Origin: Spirometra erinaceieuropaei
Taxonomy: Eukaryota > Platyhelminthes > Cestoda > Diphyllobothriidea > Diphyllobothriidae
Reading direction: 5' to 3'
DNA: 64,000 nt
NCBI GenBank assembly: GCA_902702965.1
Contig: CACRXP010000146.1
Location: 1,078,589-1,142,588, forward strand
Position numbers and translations under genes: made by a program. The stretch's first letter is position 1. Each line of letters begins with the position of its first letter. Of this stretch, positions 23,271 to 33,690 are shown piece after piece. The notes under the pieces are model-generated. The model ran no database searches and was not told the origin of the DNA. It was given only the letters and a program-made list of their open reading frames with translations.

Positions 23271-23353
23271 CATCAATGTCGAGGTCCTCTGCTCGCCGCC
23301 AAATGTCAAGAATTACCTTGGATCCATTCACTGCCCAATTTTCCTAAAACATG
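23271..23353 (+). CDS. Cys-loop receptor subunit, small Cys-loop exon
   Basis: This 83-bp exon was found by asking what must lie between the two flanking exons. A strong acceptor (TTTTTTTCTTTTAAG) precedes it and a GTAAGT donor follows. Its length leaves exactly the one base plus one base needed to join an exon ending in phase 2 to one starting after one base. The translation includes C-SPPNVKNYLGSIH-C: two cysteines separated by 13 residues, the defining spacing of the Cys loop. The hydrophobic residues before it (INVEVL) fit the preceding beta strand. The central FPxD motif normally found in the loop is absent, so this is a divergent loop. Phase, splice sites and spacing all agree; I rate it likely but would want RNA evidence. 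Confidence 0.65.
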
Positions 23354-26109
23354 GTAAGTTTAGCATGAAGTCGCGACTTCTAGACTTACTTTCTGGCAAG
23401 TGATTTACTTTCAGCTCAAAAGTTTTCAACCAATGAAAAGATAGGATTCCATGCAGCCTATCTGTTTGGACCTCACGTGATTGGCCAAGTGAACTGTGGA
23501 GGTAGGCGATGAGTATGCAGTCCTCAAGTACGTGTAAAGGACGCTGCCTGAGCGCAGGAACAGCACGTTTATTTGTCGAAGCATTCAATCCCACACAGGA
23601 GACTTCAACAGACAACAGCGTAGGAAACGACATTTGGAGGGCTTTGGTGCAAATCAGCTATCGGTGTCGCAAGAGCGTTGGCGGAGACCGTCACGCTAAT
23701 CGCCCTGTATTTTCATCCGAGTGTTAGCTGCCTGGTTCTTGGTCCCAGCAAAATTGTATGCTCTGCCAACTGGAAACTTAATGTACCAGTCTCCGGTTCT
23801 GTCGTTTTAACTTTCAAATGCACCCGAAAAGGCAGGTCAAGCAGGTGGGAGGTCAGGCTGACGTAGTTCGCTGAACTGATGTGTTGCCCTCTCACGCCCA
23901 GTGCCCTCAGTCGGCAGATGTGATTTCGAATTTCATGTTCGAGTCATCCGGCCGCGGATACACCGAGTCCGGCCTTGTTTTGACGCGGCCAACACCGCAA
24001 CAGTGACACCTAGTCAACAAAATTAGGCAGATTATCCAGCGGCAGTAGATGGGATACGACCAGCAGCGCGAAGGGATTCTGATGTAATATTTTAACGGTG
24101 AGACAACCTACAGAACTTCAAAGCCCTGTCCTGCAGATCTCCTCGGATTCCTACTCATGCCCCCGACTACCTTTTAGCCCTCTGACTGTGTAAATTTTCT
24201 AAATTGGTCAGATATGATTATGTAGCCCCACCTGAAGTAAACAAACCCCAGCCACCTGTAATAAGTGACCGGTGGTGATAGGGGTTTTTACAGGTGAGAC
24301 CGGAGAACGCAAAGGCGACGAGATCTAGTAATTGTGTTCATGAGAAAAGTGACTGAGAAATAGTTGCCCTTACCATAACCTCTAACCCTAAACAGTATTG
24401 TGTCCATCAGGTGCGGCCACATAGCCAAGTCTTACCTTAATGGGGCCTGTATACAAACGTGGGTCTGGTTCAATGTCCGGTTAGTTATCACCAAGCTATG
24501 TTTCCTGATGATGAGTTCCTACTTGTGCTTTCCATTTTATGTTGCTCAAAAGCATAGTCAGTTGCATGCAGAAGAGCCGTGTGTCCTATCCATGATATGT
24601 ATGTAAGACTGATGCATTCCGCCGGGGTTGGGAATCACCTGTCGATATGTCGATTGGCCAGAAATCCGGAGCGTGCTAGAATCAGCGAAAGTTCCTAGAT
24701 GCGAGCGGGGATTCGGAGCCCTAATTAAAACCAACGACACGCTAGGCTCGTGACGATCCCGTCTTGGTAACGATAGGGTGTAGGACCCCCCCACCCCAAG
24801 CAGATGGCATCTCCAAAAATATACCTCAAAAATTCAGTGTGGCTGAAAATATCACTCATTACTCACCGTTCCCATTTTTGAAATTTCCTTCCCTTCCTGA
24901 GTGAATTTGAACTTACCAGCGAAGCTTTATCCAAAGTCTGTTATTTTTTAAAAAACTGCCTTTTGTTCACTTTCTAATTATTGCGCTCACCTTCTTTGCC
25001 AAATGGCAGCGTACGATAAGGCTTTCGTACGAAATTTATCTATTTTCTGTGTCTTCTTGCTTACCAACCTGTGTTTTGCTCCATCCGTAAAATCCCCTCA
25101 ATTATCATTTAACGTATGACAGGGTCTACAGGCTAGCTCAAGTTAGTTGTGGGTCCTACACCCTATCGTTGCCTCCGTCTTGATGGACTAACTCTCACCA
25201 ATGAGCCTATGACGCAATCACATCTCAGCGCGCAAGAGCCAGGCAGTATATATATGAGACGAAGAGACGATCTCGGGAACATATATATATATATGTATGT
25301 TATTACCCTATAGATATATATGTTATTGCCCTACCATTATATACATATATATATCGCATCAGCGCCACATAAGCGACCATCCGTGGGTCTCCGTCTGCAG
25401 GGCTACCGCAGTGCTCGCTGTGCCGCCAGTGAGGGCAGACAAACTGAACACACCAAATGGGTCTGATTTTTAAAGTTCCCGTCTCTGTATGGTATGAAGT
25501 AGAAACCCCTAAAGCCTCTCCATACTAATTAGATGTTGTCAGACGCGTCATTTGTGGACCGCCTGGTGAGAAAAATCAAACGGGCTTGGGTACTTTCTGC
25601 TTTTTGGAGCAAAAAGTGTGGACGATCCTCTGCCCGACACTCCCCCCCCACTCGGACGTAGACCCTGTTCCCCCCCCCCCGCCACTGCCAAATTATCCAG
25701 CAGGGAGGATGACTCATTCCTCCTCCAGCCTCGAAGTGGTTGCGAAGGTGGGAGTGCAAAATAGGGACCCTCCCCCTCCTCCTCCTCACATACTGCCTAA
25801 TACCTCTGTGGCAAGTTCCCCACCAATTTCAACCGCCCCATCAACTTCTTCACCACACCCATCCTCCCAGTAGGCATCCAAACGGAGCTGACCATTGGTC
25901 TCCTCTCCCCGCAGCCCTCTCTGTGTCCTTGGCAGGGTCTAGCTCTTCCGCCGGTTGCCGGCATATGAGATTGCTTTGGTATTGTCGCTTTCGGTTGGAA
26001 CCCCCCTCCACCCTCCTTCCCACTTACATTCCCCTGACTGTGCCGCTGTCTTTGCTGTCATTGTTGATCCGGTTCGTGAATGTGTATGCGGTGTGTGTTG
26101 CCCTTGCAG
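23354..26109. other. intron sequence
   Basis: Intron between receptor exons. It includes 24225-24390, a fragment of the telomere-like MITE group ('cccagccacctgtaataag...ggggtttttacaggtg'). It also includes 24392-24450, a repeat shared with 4139-4190, and AT-rich tracts near 25270-25355. Poly-C and CCT-rich stretches at 25640-25800 give proline-rich open frames with no domain. Confidence 0.45.
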
Positions 26110-26256
26110 AGACCTTCGCACGGGACAGACCCGAGTTCGTCTGGCAGGATCGGACGGGCTGTTCGGTCGCCGAGAAGGCAAATGCGAAACTCTCCTACGC
26201 GACCGTCTCCTCCAAGTACTCCGTGGCCTCTTCCAGTGTCTCTTTGGAGGGCGAAG
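26110..26256 (+). CDS. Cys-loop receptor subunit, exon after the Cys loop
   Basis: The exon follows a pyrimidine/GT-rich tract ending CCTTGCAG and ends at a GTATGC donor. It takes two bases to finish the codon split with the previous exon and leaves one base for the next. ETFARDRPEFVWQD lines up with the family's (E)SYGYTxDDxxFxW stretch just after the Cys loop, keeping Phe, an acidic residue and Trp. The following 34 residues are Ser/Ala-rich (YATVSSKYSVASSSVSLEGE), cover the loop C region before the first membrane helix, and lack the usual aromatic and vicinal Cys signatures. Ligand identity cannot be read from this. Confidence 0.65.
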
Positions 26257-26734
26257 GTATGCCTCCAGTCTTTGTTCACATTGAAACGCAATATTTTGAT
26301 GGATAATCGAGCAATCCTACAGTCCAACTGAAGGACTGGATTTCCCAACCAATCATTATTTTCGGAGGCAAAAGCTTGCGCACAGTCACCGCGTGGAGGA
26401 AAGCCAGACTTACCGTTGGGCCAACATTATAAAATTTTCAGTTTGCTCTGCTGCAGCCGTAATTTACCTGTGCTTCGGTCTTCGCCGAACCACTACTTAC
26501 GATTATAAAAAAGACAATTGGCTTCTTTTGAACACCTGGGGCGTATACCAGTGTAGGTGAAGAGACCCGACAGCCGAATTGCCCAATCGCATCCTATCAC
26601 CAAGTAGCCGAACTGAAAACTCTAGGTCGGGAAACTAATTTTTCTAAATGACATATCGTTCTTCTAACGCTTTCTGGGAAGCGCTGTCTTCATTCTGCGA
26701 TGACAGTTCGACCCTCGTTGCCTACCATGTCCAC

Positions 26735-26890
26735 CGTCTGTTTTCTCCACAGCAAGGTGCAGTGGGCACGGTGACTTGCGCGTGATTTCTTTTATAGTTA
26801 TAGCTGACTTGCGCAGCATCTACCGCACCATCTCTCTTGGCCTGAGTCCGGTGTCAAGACATAATCAAGAAGACCGGAGGGAGGGCGCAA
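26735..26890 (-). repeat. dispersed repeat family E, inverted copy
   Basis: Its minus strand matches 58136-58330, including the phrases for a stop-free RSxYRTxS-type translation and 'gtgcagtgggcacggtgac'. It lies in the receptor intron between 26256 and 32369. Confidence 0.5.
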
Positions 26891-29004
26891 TTATGCAGTA
26901 TACCATAGTAGGAAGCGACATCGACAGCCTCTGCAAGCGAGAACGCGTTTCGTTCCACTGATTTTTTTGAGAGCTTGATGGACTCACCATTACCGAAACG
27001 TCAAATGCGCAGAATCCACCAGAAATTCAAACTACTTACCGATCTGATCAGCCTCAGACTGAACATTTTCCTCCTGCTTTTCTGCCTCAAACTGGCAGAA
27101 GTTTAGTTGGTTTTGACAACTGCTTACATTAGTCATCATCTTGAGGAAGGCTAGTTGAGCCTGCCTGTGGTTTGTTTAAGCTGGTGGCTCCTTTGCTTTC
27201 CCGTCGAGTGAGTTATTTTTCTGGCGGTATCTAGTCGACTTTCTTAAGGCATCTACGGCCACCTTGTCCTGGTCTTTGTGTGGAAATTTAAAAGCCGAGG
27301 GGGAGGGCGGTATGCCTGCTGATGGAGACAGAATCGGAAAATCAGGTTTCAAGTGTGAGTCGCACTGCCTTGGGCCAGAATGGCCCCTCCTTAAAGCACA
27401 CACAAGGATAGTGCCTCACCCCATCCCCGCCCACTCAGGGCCCTCTGAGCGTTGTAGTCGTGGAAAAGGCATACAGAAACTAGCAGCGATTCCGCTAAAA
27501 TCTGTTAGAGCTGGGGTGGGAGAGTGGACCATTTTATTTGGCCCCGGTGATTCACTCAGGCCATTGTAGTCGGAAGAGATTGTTTCGGGGCGGACTGATG
27601 GACGTGCCTGGAAACCATTTCTGCTGCAATGAGGTTGGTGTGCAATTGCATGACTCTTAGTTCCAATAATCTCACGTCCCACAAAACCCCTCCTCCTCCT
27701 CCCCCTCCTCCTCCTCCTCCTCCTCCAAAACACTGACTCACCAGCCCACTAAGGATGATGAGTTGGGGACCGAGCGTGACTTATCGACTTACGTTTTCTG
27801 TTACAAGGTAGCACATATGAAGCTGAGAAATGTCATAACCTCGGTGTTTTGTTTCGGACGAGGGTCAGTTGAGCGAAGGGATTGTTGACACAGTCCACTT
27901 TCACCACCAGCAGTTGTTATGCCCAGAGCTCACTGCGTCACCCAGTCGACAGTTGTCTTGTGACTCATCAACTCCGGGGCCAAACTATCCACAATGACCT
28001 TTAACATCGGGGGAGGGGGCTACACGCATGCCAGCATCTCATTTCGCGCCCTCGGAGGATTTCCCTTGACCCTCCTGCTTGCCCGATTCCCTATGTTTGA
28101 CCGAAAAGTATGGGCAAAAAGAACTAGTCGGCACACTTCAATATCATTTTCAATTAGGTGGACAATTCGGACTCTTTACCGGAACGAGGGACCATATTGG
28201 GACGTTTTCCACTCTCACAGCGCACTGGGAAACTTCCATGATGTGTGCACTATTCTCCATACATGTGCTGCAGCTGTCGATAGTCACGCGATTCTTCCAT
28301 AGTCTACAACTTGTCCTGCAGATAACAGAAACGTCCTCCCCCCATTAACAATCGATTTCCACTTTCCGGAATATATAAGTCCACTCGTCCCTAACGATGC
28401 AGTCTAGCATTGATCAGGAGAGGAGGGGCGACGGAGGAGGGAGGGCGACTTGATTATTACCGCGTGAATTTAATCATCGCGAGACTGACTTGCTCAGCGT
28501 CTTCCTCACTGCTCTCAATCATATCGTATTAAGGCGAAAAGACAGAATCAAGGTGGACCTTGTGGTTGATATGACTGAAGCCAGACGCGCTGATCCTGAC
28601 TTCAGGTGAACCGGCCTAGGATCCCAAACAAGTGGAAGCGCCATGTAAGCCATATGTGTAAGAAGCCACTGCAGCCGGACACTCGGTCTGCGAATTTCTC
28701 AGTCAGGACTGACAAACCGTTGTAATATTTTAAATATCTTTTCCCATGATCAGCGCGCCGTCTAAAGGGGCAACGAATATCTCACATTGCCAAGGCGTGT
28801 AAAGTTACTCTGGCAGGGGGGGGGGGGGTATGGGTCGTTATCGTTTGCGTTTCGGCCGCATGTATCGCGTTCAGCAGTACCGGTCACCTACGTCGAGGAC
28901 ACAAGTACAGCATCTATTCTGGCCGTGATTGAGGCTGTTATGACATTTCCGACGGCCGCAAAATTTCACTGTGGTTACTGATTGGTGTAGCTGGAAAACG
29001 ACGA
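26891..29004. other. intron sequence
   Basis: Intron between receptor exons 26110 and 32369. It contains a (CTC)n/(CCT)n tract at 27688-27727 and a G-run at 28817-28828. No further exon was recognised; the flanking exons already join in phase. Confidence 0.45.
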
Positions 29005-29240
29005 GGTCTTATTTCGTAGCCGTATCTGTTACGCGTTAGGGGTTACGGGTTAGACTTAGGGGTTAGGAGTAAAGGGCTAGGGTTAGGTGTTAGGGGTCAA
29101 TGCTAGGGTTAGGGTTAGGAGTAAGGTGTTGGGGTTAGGAGTTAGGGTTAGGGGTTGGGGTTAGACCCCCTATTACCACTGGTCCCGTATCGCAGGCGGC
29201 TGGGGCTTTCTACCGCATGTGCGGCTAAGAAATAAGATCC
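29005..29240. mobile_element. TIR element with telomere-like TTAGGG body
   Basis: The left end GGTCTTATTTCGTAGCCG is the near-inverse of the right end CGGCTAAGAAATAAGATCC. Between them lie about 130 bp of GGGTTAGGGTTAGG-type degenerate repeats. The termini match those of the 561-691 element. It is intronic, so the telomere-like sequence is a transposon body and not a chromosome end. Confidence 0.55.
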
Positions 29241-31488
29241 GACGTGGAAAACTACCTGGATTGGTCTTTGTCGCCCCTGGGGCCGTTTCCTCCTCTCCGC
29301 AGGATCTGATTTGAGGGGGGAGGGAGTTTGGAACTAGCGGAGCTACGAAAAGATGCGTCGGGATTCGAGGCGAGCACCTTGACGCCCTGGCCTGCCGGTT
29401 ACCGAGGCGTGACTAATGTGGAGTCGCAGACGGCAACTGGGTTCCCGACCGGTACATTGCAGAGGCATTCGTAAGGCTGGACCACAAATTGCCAAGCGTG
29501 GAAAAGCCCTGTGATGATATAACTGTCTTCAGAGTGGACCTGCAATCGAAATATGAATCTCTAGTCCTTGTCTTCGCCACTCCAACTCTTCAGCGAAATC
29601 AGTCCTGTGTACATACAACGACTGACCAGTGACATTGGGCGTGGTTGACACTTGTTGGGAAGGCGGATGAGGCCCAGTGGTTGACGGACCCTCGTCGCCC
29701 CCCCACCCCCCATCTCCTCCTTTGGGACGGAGGACGTTTTCTTCACCGGTCTTGACTGATTTGTGCCCTGACAACGTAGTGCAGACACCGCTATTTGCTG
29801 ACAAGTTGACACCGGGGTGGGGAGCAGGGCAATCGTAAAGACAGGGGGCACCAGGTTGATGGTGGTACAGGGGGGGGGGGGAGTGTTGGGTTTTTCAGTT
29901 CCGTCTGTCCTGCACCCTCTCAATTAGCTCTCTCTCTCTCTCATTGAAAGGTGAGGGGTACACATGGCTTCCAGAGCCTGAACTGTCCTTCCGCGGTTGA
30001 TGGCAGTTGTGTGTGAAGGGGGAATTATTTTTTTAGCAATGTGTTCACCTCTTGACACAGGTCACTGGGGAATTTTTGTACCCCATGCAAGTTCGGTGTG
30101 TGGCCCTCCTATGGACGGGCCATCACCATCATCTGGTCTGCCCAAATTCCTCCCGGCGAAGATTTTCCACAATTTATCCCTGGTTTATCGATGACGTGTA
30201 TAACAGTAGTAGGCTTTTAGCTAATACCTGTGTTGTTAGTACGGTAAATCATTGCAGATTAGCCAATGAGTATTACGTGTATTACATTACTTTTGTTCGA
30301 ATACGTGTCTACACGTGCCAAAAGGAAAGGAATGAACGGCTGTGCTTGGTGTCTGTGCCATCAGAGGTATTGTGGCAGCCAGCCATCATGACCGGTCTGG
30401 CGTCATTGTTCAAGACCTCGCTGTCTCAAGGTCATTCACCCCTTGCAGCGAGCCGTCCCAGACGAGCTGACCTGAAGTCACACGACCAACAGCTCGGGCA
30501 TACCTGCGTCCGCGCAGTCGCAGCTGCCCATGCGGCCACTTGAACGCGCCACCCCCTGAAACCAGCAAAACAAGCCACTGGGACACCATCCCTCGGCAAA
30601 TGCAACACATGCTGACTGGACACCAATTAAGCTTGACCCGCGAGCCTACAAAAGCGGCTGCCACCACTATCTCAGGACTCTCAGGCCTGACTGGACGCAG
30701 TCAACACCAGCACCGACTTCGCCAGTGACCACTGTCGCCTGAGAGGACAACTCCGGGTTCTGTGCGCAATAAATCCCTCATTCTGGTTTCTTCCGTCTTC
30801 TCCTTCCCAGATGATGTTAGCGCTCAACCTGCACACATTCTCACCGCTTGGTCACTACAGTATCCTCATTACTCGGTCAACAGTCCCCTGACTTCATACG
30901 ATCTTTTCAGTTCATCAATGGGCTCCATGCTTCCTCGAGATCTCTGCCCAACATAATTGCGGTCGTCCGTCAACGTGCCTTTGACAGATCCTATAAAATC
31001 GATCACGACTGAGCGGGAACGTGCTGCTGCAGTAACGGATGGCAAATCTACCCTTGCTGTCGTTGTTGTTAAAAATGAAGACAACGATCATAGCGATGTG
31101 GAGTAGATGGTGAGGTAATCTGCGGCAGGCATAGACGGTTTATTCATCTTTATGGACCACTGTACAAACGTTCACCTGCGGTCGTTCTGTCTCTACCTCG
31201 TTACCGAAAGGCGGTGGATGTGGAAAGCGAGCGCGACGCAGATGTGGCGAAAGTCTGCTCCCCATAAACAAATCTACGCATAGGCTGCGACTACACCCAG
31301 CTTCTGGGACAATGGTGGACCATCAAAATATTGTCATTGGTTGTGTTGATAATGATGATAGTGGCCGTAGTAGTGGTGAAGATGATGGTGGTGTTGATGG
31401 TGTCTGTTTTTTTTTCTGTTAGGCAATGGAAGAAAACAATGGCAGTGAAGATATGACTACTATGGTAGAGGGACACTCACCGATTCTT
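29241..31488. other. intron sequence
   Basis: Continuation of the intron. It has a C-run at 29698-29710, a G-run at 29871-29881 and a short (TC)n at 29928-29941. Around 30600-30800 there is 'gcgcaataaatccctcattctgg' at the end of a GC-richer block, possibly an LTR remnant, but I found no partner copy. Confidence 0.4.
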
Positions 31489-31909
31489 GGCTAGATCACA
31501 GTTGAAAGCCAGGAATGGGGAAGCGGACGGCGACCTTAACCCTAATCTTAACCTCAACCCTTGCCCCAACCTTAACCCTAAAAGATAAAAGATAACCTTA
31601 ACGGCAACCTTTACCCTAATCCTAACGGAAATCGTAAAAGTGACCGTAGCCCTTAGACTTAGCCCTAACTGCAAAACCTAGTCGTAATACTGAAAAGTAA
31701 TCGTAAACTCAAACACTAACCGAAACCGGAAAACCTAAACCTAAAGGCATTACCGTAATCCGAACATCCGAACCCATTAAACGCTACCCTAATCCCAACC
31801 CTGAAACGTAGAGTGTAAGCAAAATGGGTCAGATATGATTATATAGCCCCACCAAAAGCCCAAGTGAGCAACCCCCCCCCCGGTCCTGGCTATCAACTGC
31901 GATCTAACC
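31489..31909. mobile_element. hAT-type MITE with telomere-like body, 8-bp TSD
   Basis: The left terminus GGCTAGATCACAGTTG (31489 on) and right terminus CAACTGCGATCTAACC (to 31909) are near-perfect inverted repeats extending about 25 bp. The insertion is flanked by the direct repeat CGATTCTT at 31481-31488 and 31910-31917, an 8-bp target duplication. The body is mostly degenerate CCCTAA/AACCGTAA units. It has no coding capacity. TIR plus an 8-bp duplication points to the hAT superfamily. A second copy is at 41026-41457. It lies in the receptor intron. Confidence 0.8.
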
Positions 31910-31917
31910 CGATTCTT

Positions 31918-32045
31918 CTTACGGAACTCACTCGTTCCGTTGTGCCTTACGGGACTCTTTCTCGATCCCAACTAACAACCGCACAGCAGATCATGATATA
32001 GGCAGAATGTTATTATCGACAAAGACAAGGGAGACTATCTTTGTC
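31918..32045. repeat. dispersed repeat shared with 19195-19335, with SINE tail
   Basis: The sequence 'ctcactcgttccgttgtg...catgatataggcagaatg' repeats the intronic stretch before the first receptor exon. It is followed by 'ttattatcgacaaagacaaggga', the inverted SINE tail also seen at 19010. Confidence 0.55.
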
Positions 32046-32368
32046 TGTAATGACATTCAGGCGATATTACTACTGCTATTATTAGTAAGTCACGGGACGG
32101 TGAGCTTTCGGTAAATTCCTGGAGTGGTGTCATTTCCGGTTTCCTAACCATAACCCTAACTGTAACCTTAATTCGAACATTACTCCGACCTCTCTGGAAA
32201 TTAGCGCAAGATTACGGATGGTTTCCCATTTCCGTGTCCTACGGTGCTTTCCTTTCAACATTTCTGGACATGTAGGTGATCTCTTACCTCCCTTGTGAAG
32301 ATATGCTCGGACGCCTTGAAAAGCTAATCCCTGTCGCCATCCCCCTTCTCCTCTGTTTTCGTGACTAG

Positions 32369-32994
32369 ATACACAACCCAGCCTGACAGTGAACCTGTGC
32401 TTCAACCCCACCGGACTGGTCCTCCGAGCTGCTGTGCCCGGTTTCATATTTGTCCTCCTCTCCTTCCTCCTGCTCTGGTCGCTCTCCTGTGGACTGCAGG
32501 TGGTGAGCATTGCTCAGGGCCTCCTCGTCCTGCTCGCTCTGGTGACTTGGAGCTGCAGTACCAACGGGGTGCTCTCCAGTGCAGCCCGATTCAGTCTCAT
32601 TGACGCCTGGTTTCTGGTCTGCTTCATCTTCCTCATTGCGACCTTTCTCTTCACGCTGGCCGAGCACCGGCGGCTGGAGCGCATTCTTAAGAAGCGGCAG
32701 GTCCAACAGCAGCGTCGAATCTACGCGGCCCTCAGTGCCTCCGTGGTGGCCTCCAACGCCGCCGCTGCCGCGGCAGCCAAGCTGCCCCCCTCGTTGGGTG
32801 GTGGTGGCAGTGGGGGCTCTAACTGCGGGTGTGGAGGGGGTTGTTGCGGCTGCGCGGGGTACTGTCCGGCCTCCGCAAATGGCTACTTGCTGCAGGGCCC
32901 AGGACAAACGAATCCCCTGGGCAACAGCAGCCCTGCTCCGCCACTTAGTCTGCTCCACCAGTCTTCTCCCCCAGGCGTTTTGCCCACAAAACTG
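32369..32994 (+). CDS. Cys-loop receptor subunit, M1-M2-M3 exon
   Basis: The main channel exon. The acceptor ends GTGACTAG and the donor is GTGAGT. It takes two bases (giving GAT, Asp) from the previous exon and ends in phase 0. After the last extracellular strand (PSLTVNLCF) comes M1 at about 32416-32484, with the conserved proline in VPGFIFV. M2 follows at about 32503-32556 (VSIAQGLLVLLALVTWSC), then M3 at about 32593-32667, whose SLIDAWFLVCFIFLIA closely matches the family's KAIDIWMAVCLLFVFA. By eye, M2 keeps Leu at 9' and Gly at 4' but lacks the Pro-Ala-Arg (-2' to 0') typical of anion channels and the GEK-type cation signature. A basic stretch (HRRLERILKKRQ) then opens a long cytoplasmic loop with poly-Ala and a Gly/Cys-rich run (about 32795-32865). 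Family call firm; ion selectivity open. Confidence 0.85.
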
Positions 32995-33312
32995 GTGAGT
33001 TCGCACTGCGCCCTTCGAGACAACTACGGCTGAGTAGGGCTAGCCGAAGCGGCGTCCATGCAAACCAAGCTCTATAACTGTTCTGGCTCCAGTTATTCAC
33101 GGAATCCCTTGTGCCACTTGTGGCGCAGGCTACTGTGGTCAAACTGGGGAGTCTGCGTCCACTCGTATACTTAGGAATCGGGTAGTACTGAGAAGACAAG
33201 ACTATTTATCCCAGTTGATCACGCATACGTTGGACGTTTCAAAAATGCATGCAGCAAAGCTTTGCCTCTTCCGCAATTTCGCCGTATTTATCGAGCCCTA
33301 CCTCATTTTCAG

Positions 33313-33690
33313 GATCTTTGCGGGGAGGCCTACCTGAGGTCGGCGAGTTGCGAGTTGAGTAAGGACTCCACAGCCATTATGAGTATGGGCACAGCTCTGC
33401 GCCTACGCTGTGCCAAAAATGGTGGCCTGGGTGTCTTCGAGACCAACGATTCCAACCTGGGTTTGATGAAGAGTCAGTACGCAGCAACCAGTTCTCCAGC
33501 CACCTCAGGACTCCTGCAGCCGCTGAATCCAGTGCCACCGAGTTACTGTACCACAATGTTCGCCGCTGTGGTTCCCATTCTCTTCCTCCTCACAACCATC
33601 ATCTTCTGGGGTTCCCTGGGGGCCCAGGGAAAGGTACCAAAGGAGTGTCTCACGGGCAGTGTCCTCTGTCAACCCCTCACGGAGGGCTGA
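33313..33690 (+). CDS. Cys-loop receptor subunit, last exon with M4
   Basis: The exon starts in phase 0 after CCTCATTTTCAG and ends at TGA 33688-33690. It encodes 125 residues: the remainder of the M3-M4 cytoplasmic loop, rich in Ser, Leu and Ala, then a single hydrophobic helix (FAAVVPILFLLTTIIFW, about 33559-33609). That helix matches M4 of Cys-loop receptors, including the characteristic Pro near its start and the aromatic pair at its end (xxFPxxFxxFNxxYW pattern). An extracellular tail of about 26 residues with two Cys follows. The 319-bp intron before it is far shorter than the others in the gene. I saw no AATAAA in the next several hundred bases, so the 3' end of the transcript is not defined. 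Confidence 0.8.
   Translation, partial: DLCGEAYLRSASCELSKDSTAIMSMGTALRLRCAKNGGLGVFETNDSNLGLMKSQYAATSSPATSGLLQPLNPVPPSYCTTMFAAVVPILFLLTTIIFWGSLGAQGKVPKECLTGSVLCQPLTEG

Noticed and set aside
24999..25110. Short frame starting ATGGCAGCGTACGAT with a signal-peptide-like hydrophobic stretch
   Set aside because: Lies inside the receptor intron, only ~38 codons, and has no continuation by splicing that I could find.
25586..26306. Proline-rich and longer overlapping frames before and through the 26110 exon
   Set aside because: The proline runs come from CCT/poly-C tracts; only the segment after the CCTTGCAG acceptor aligns with the receptor family.
26965..27010. 'accgaaacgtcaaatg' as a further HH1 hammerhead
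   Set aside because: The upstream core CTGATGA and a pairing stem II are absent.
29030..29165. Possible chromosome end or fusion scar from TTAGGG-like repeats
   Set aside because: The repeats are degenerate and bounded by transposon inverted termini; similar bodies at 31.5 and 41.1 kb have target duplications.
32365..33006. 213-codon minus-strand open frame
   Set aside because: It is the antisense shadow of the GC-rich M1-M3 exon of the receptor; the + strand has domain and splice support.
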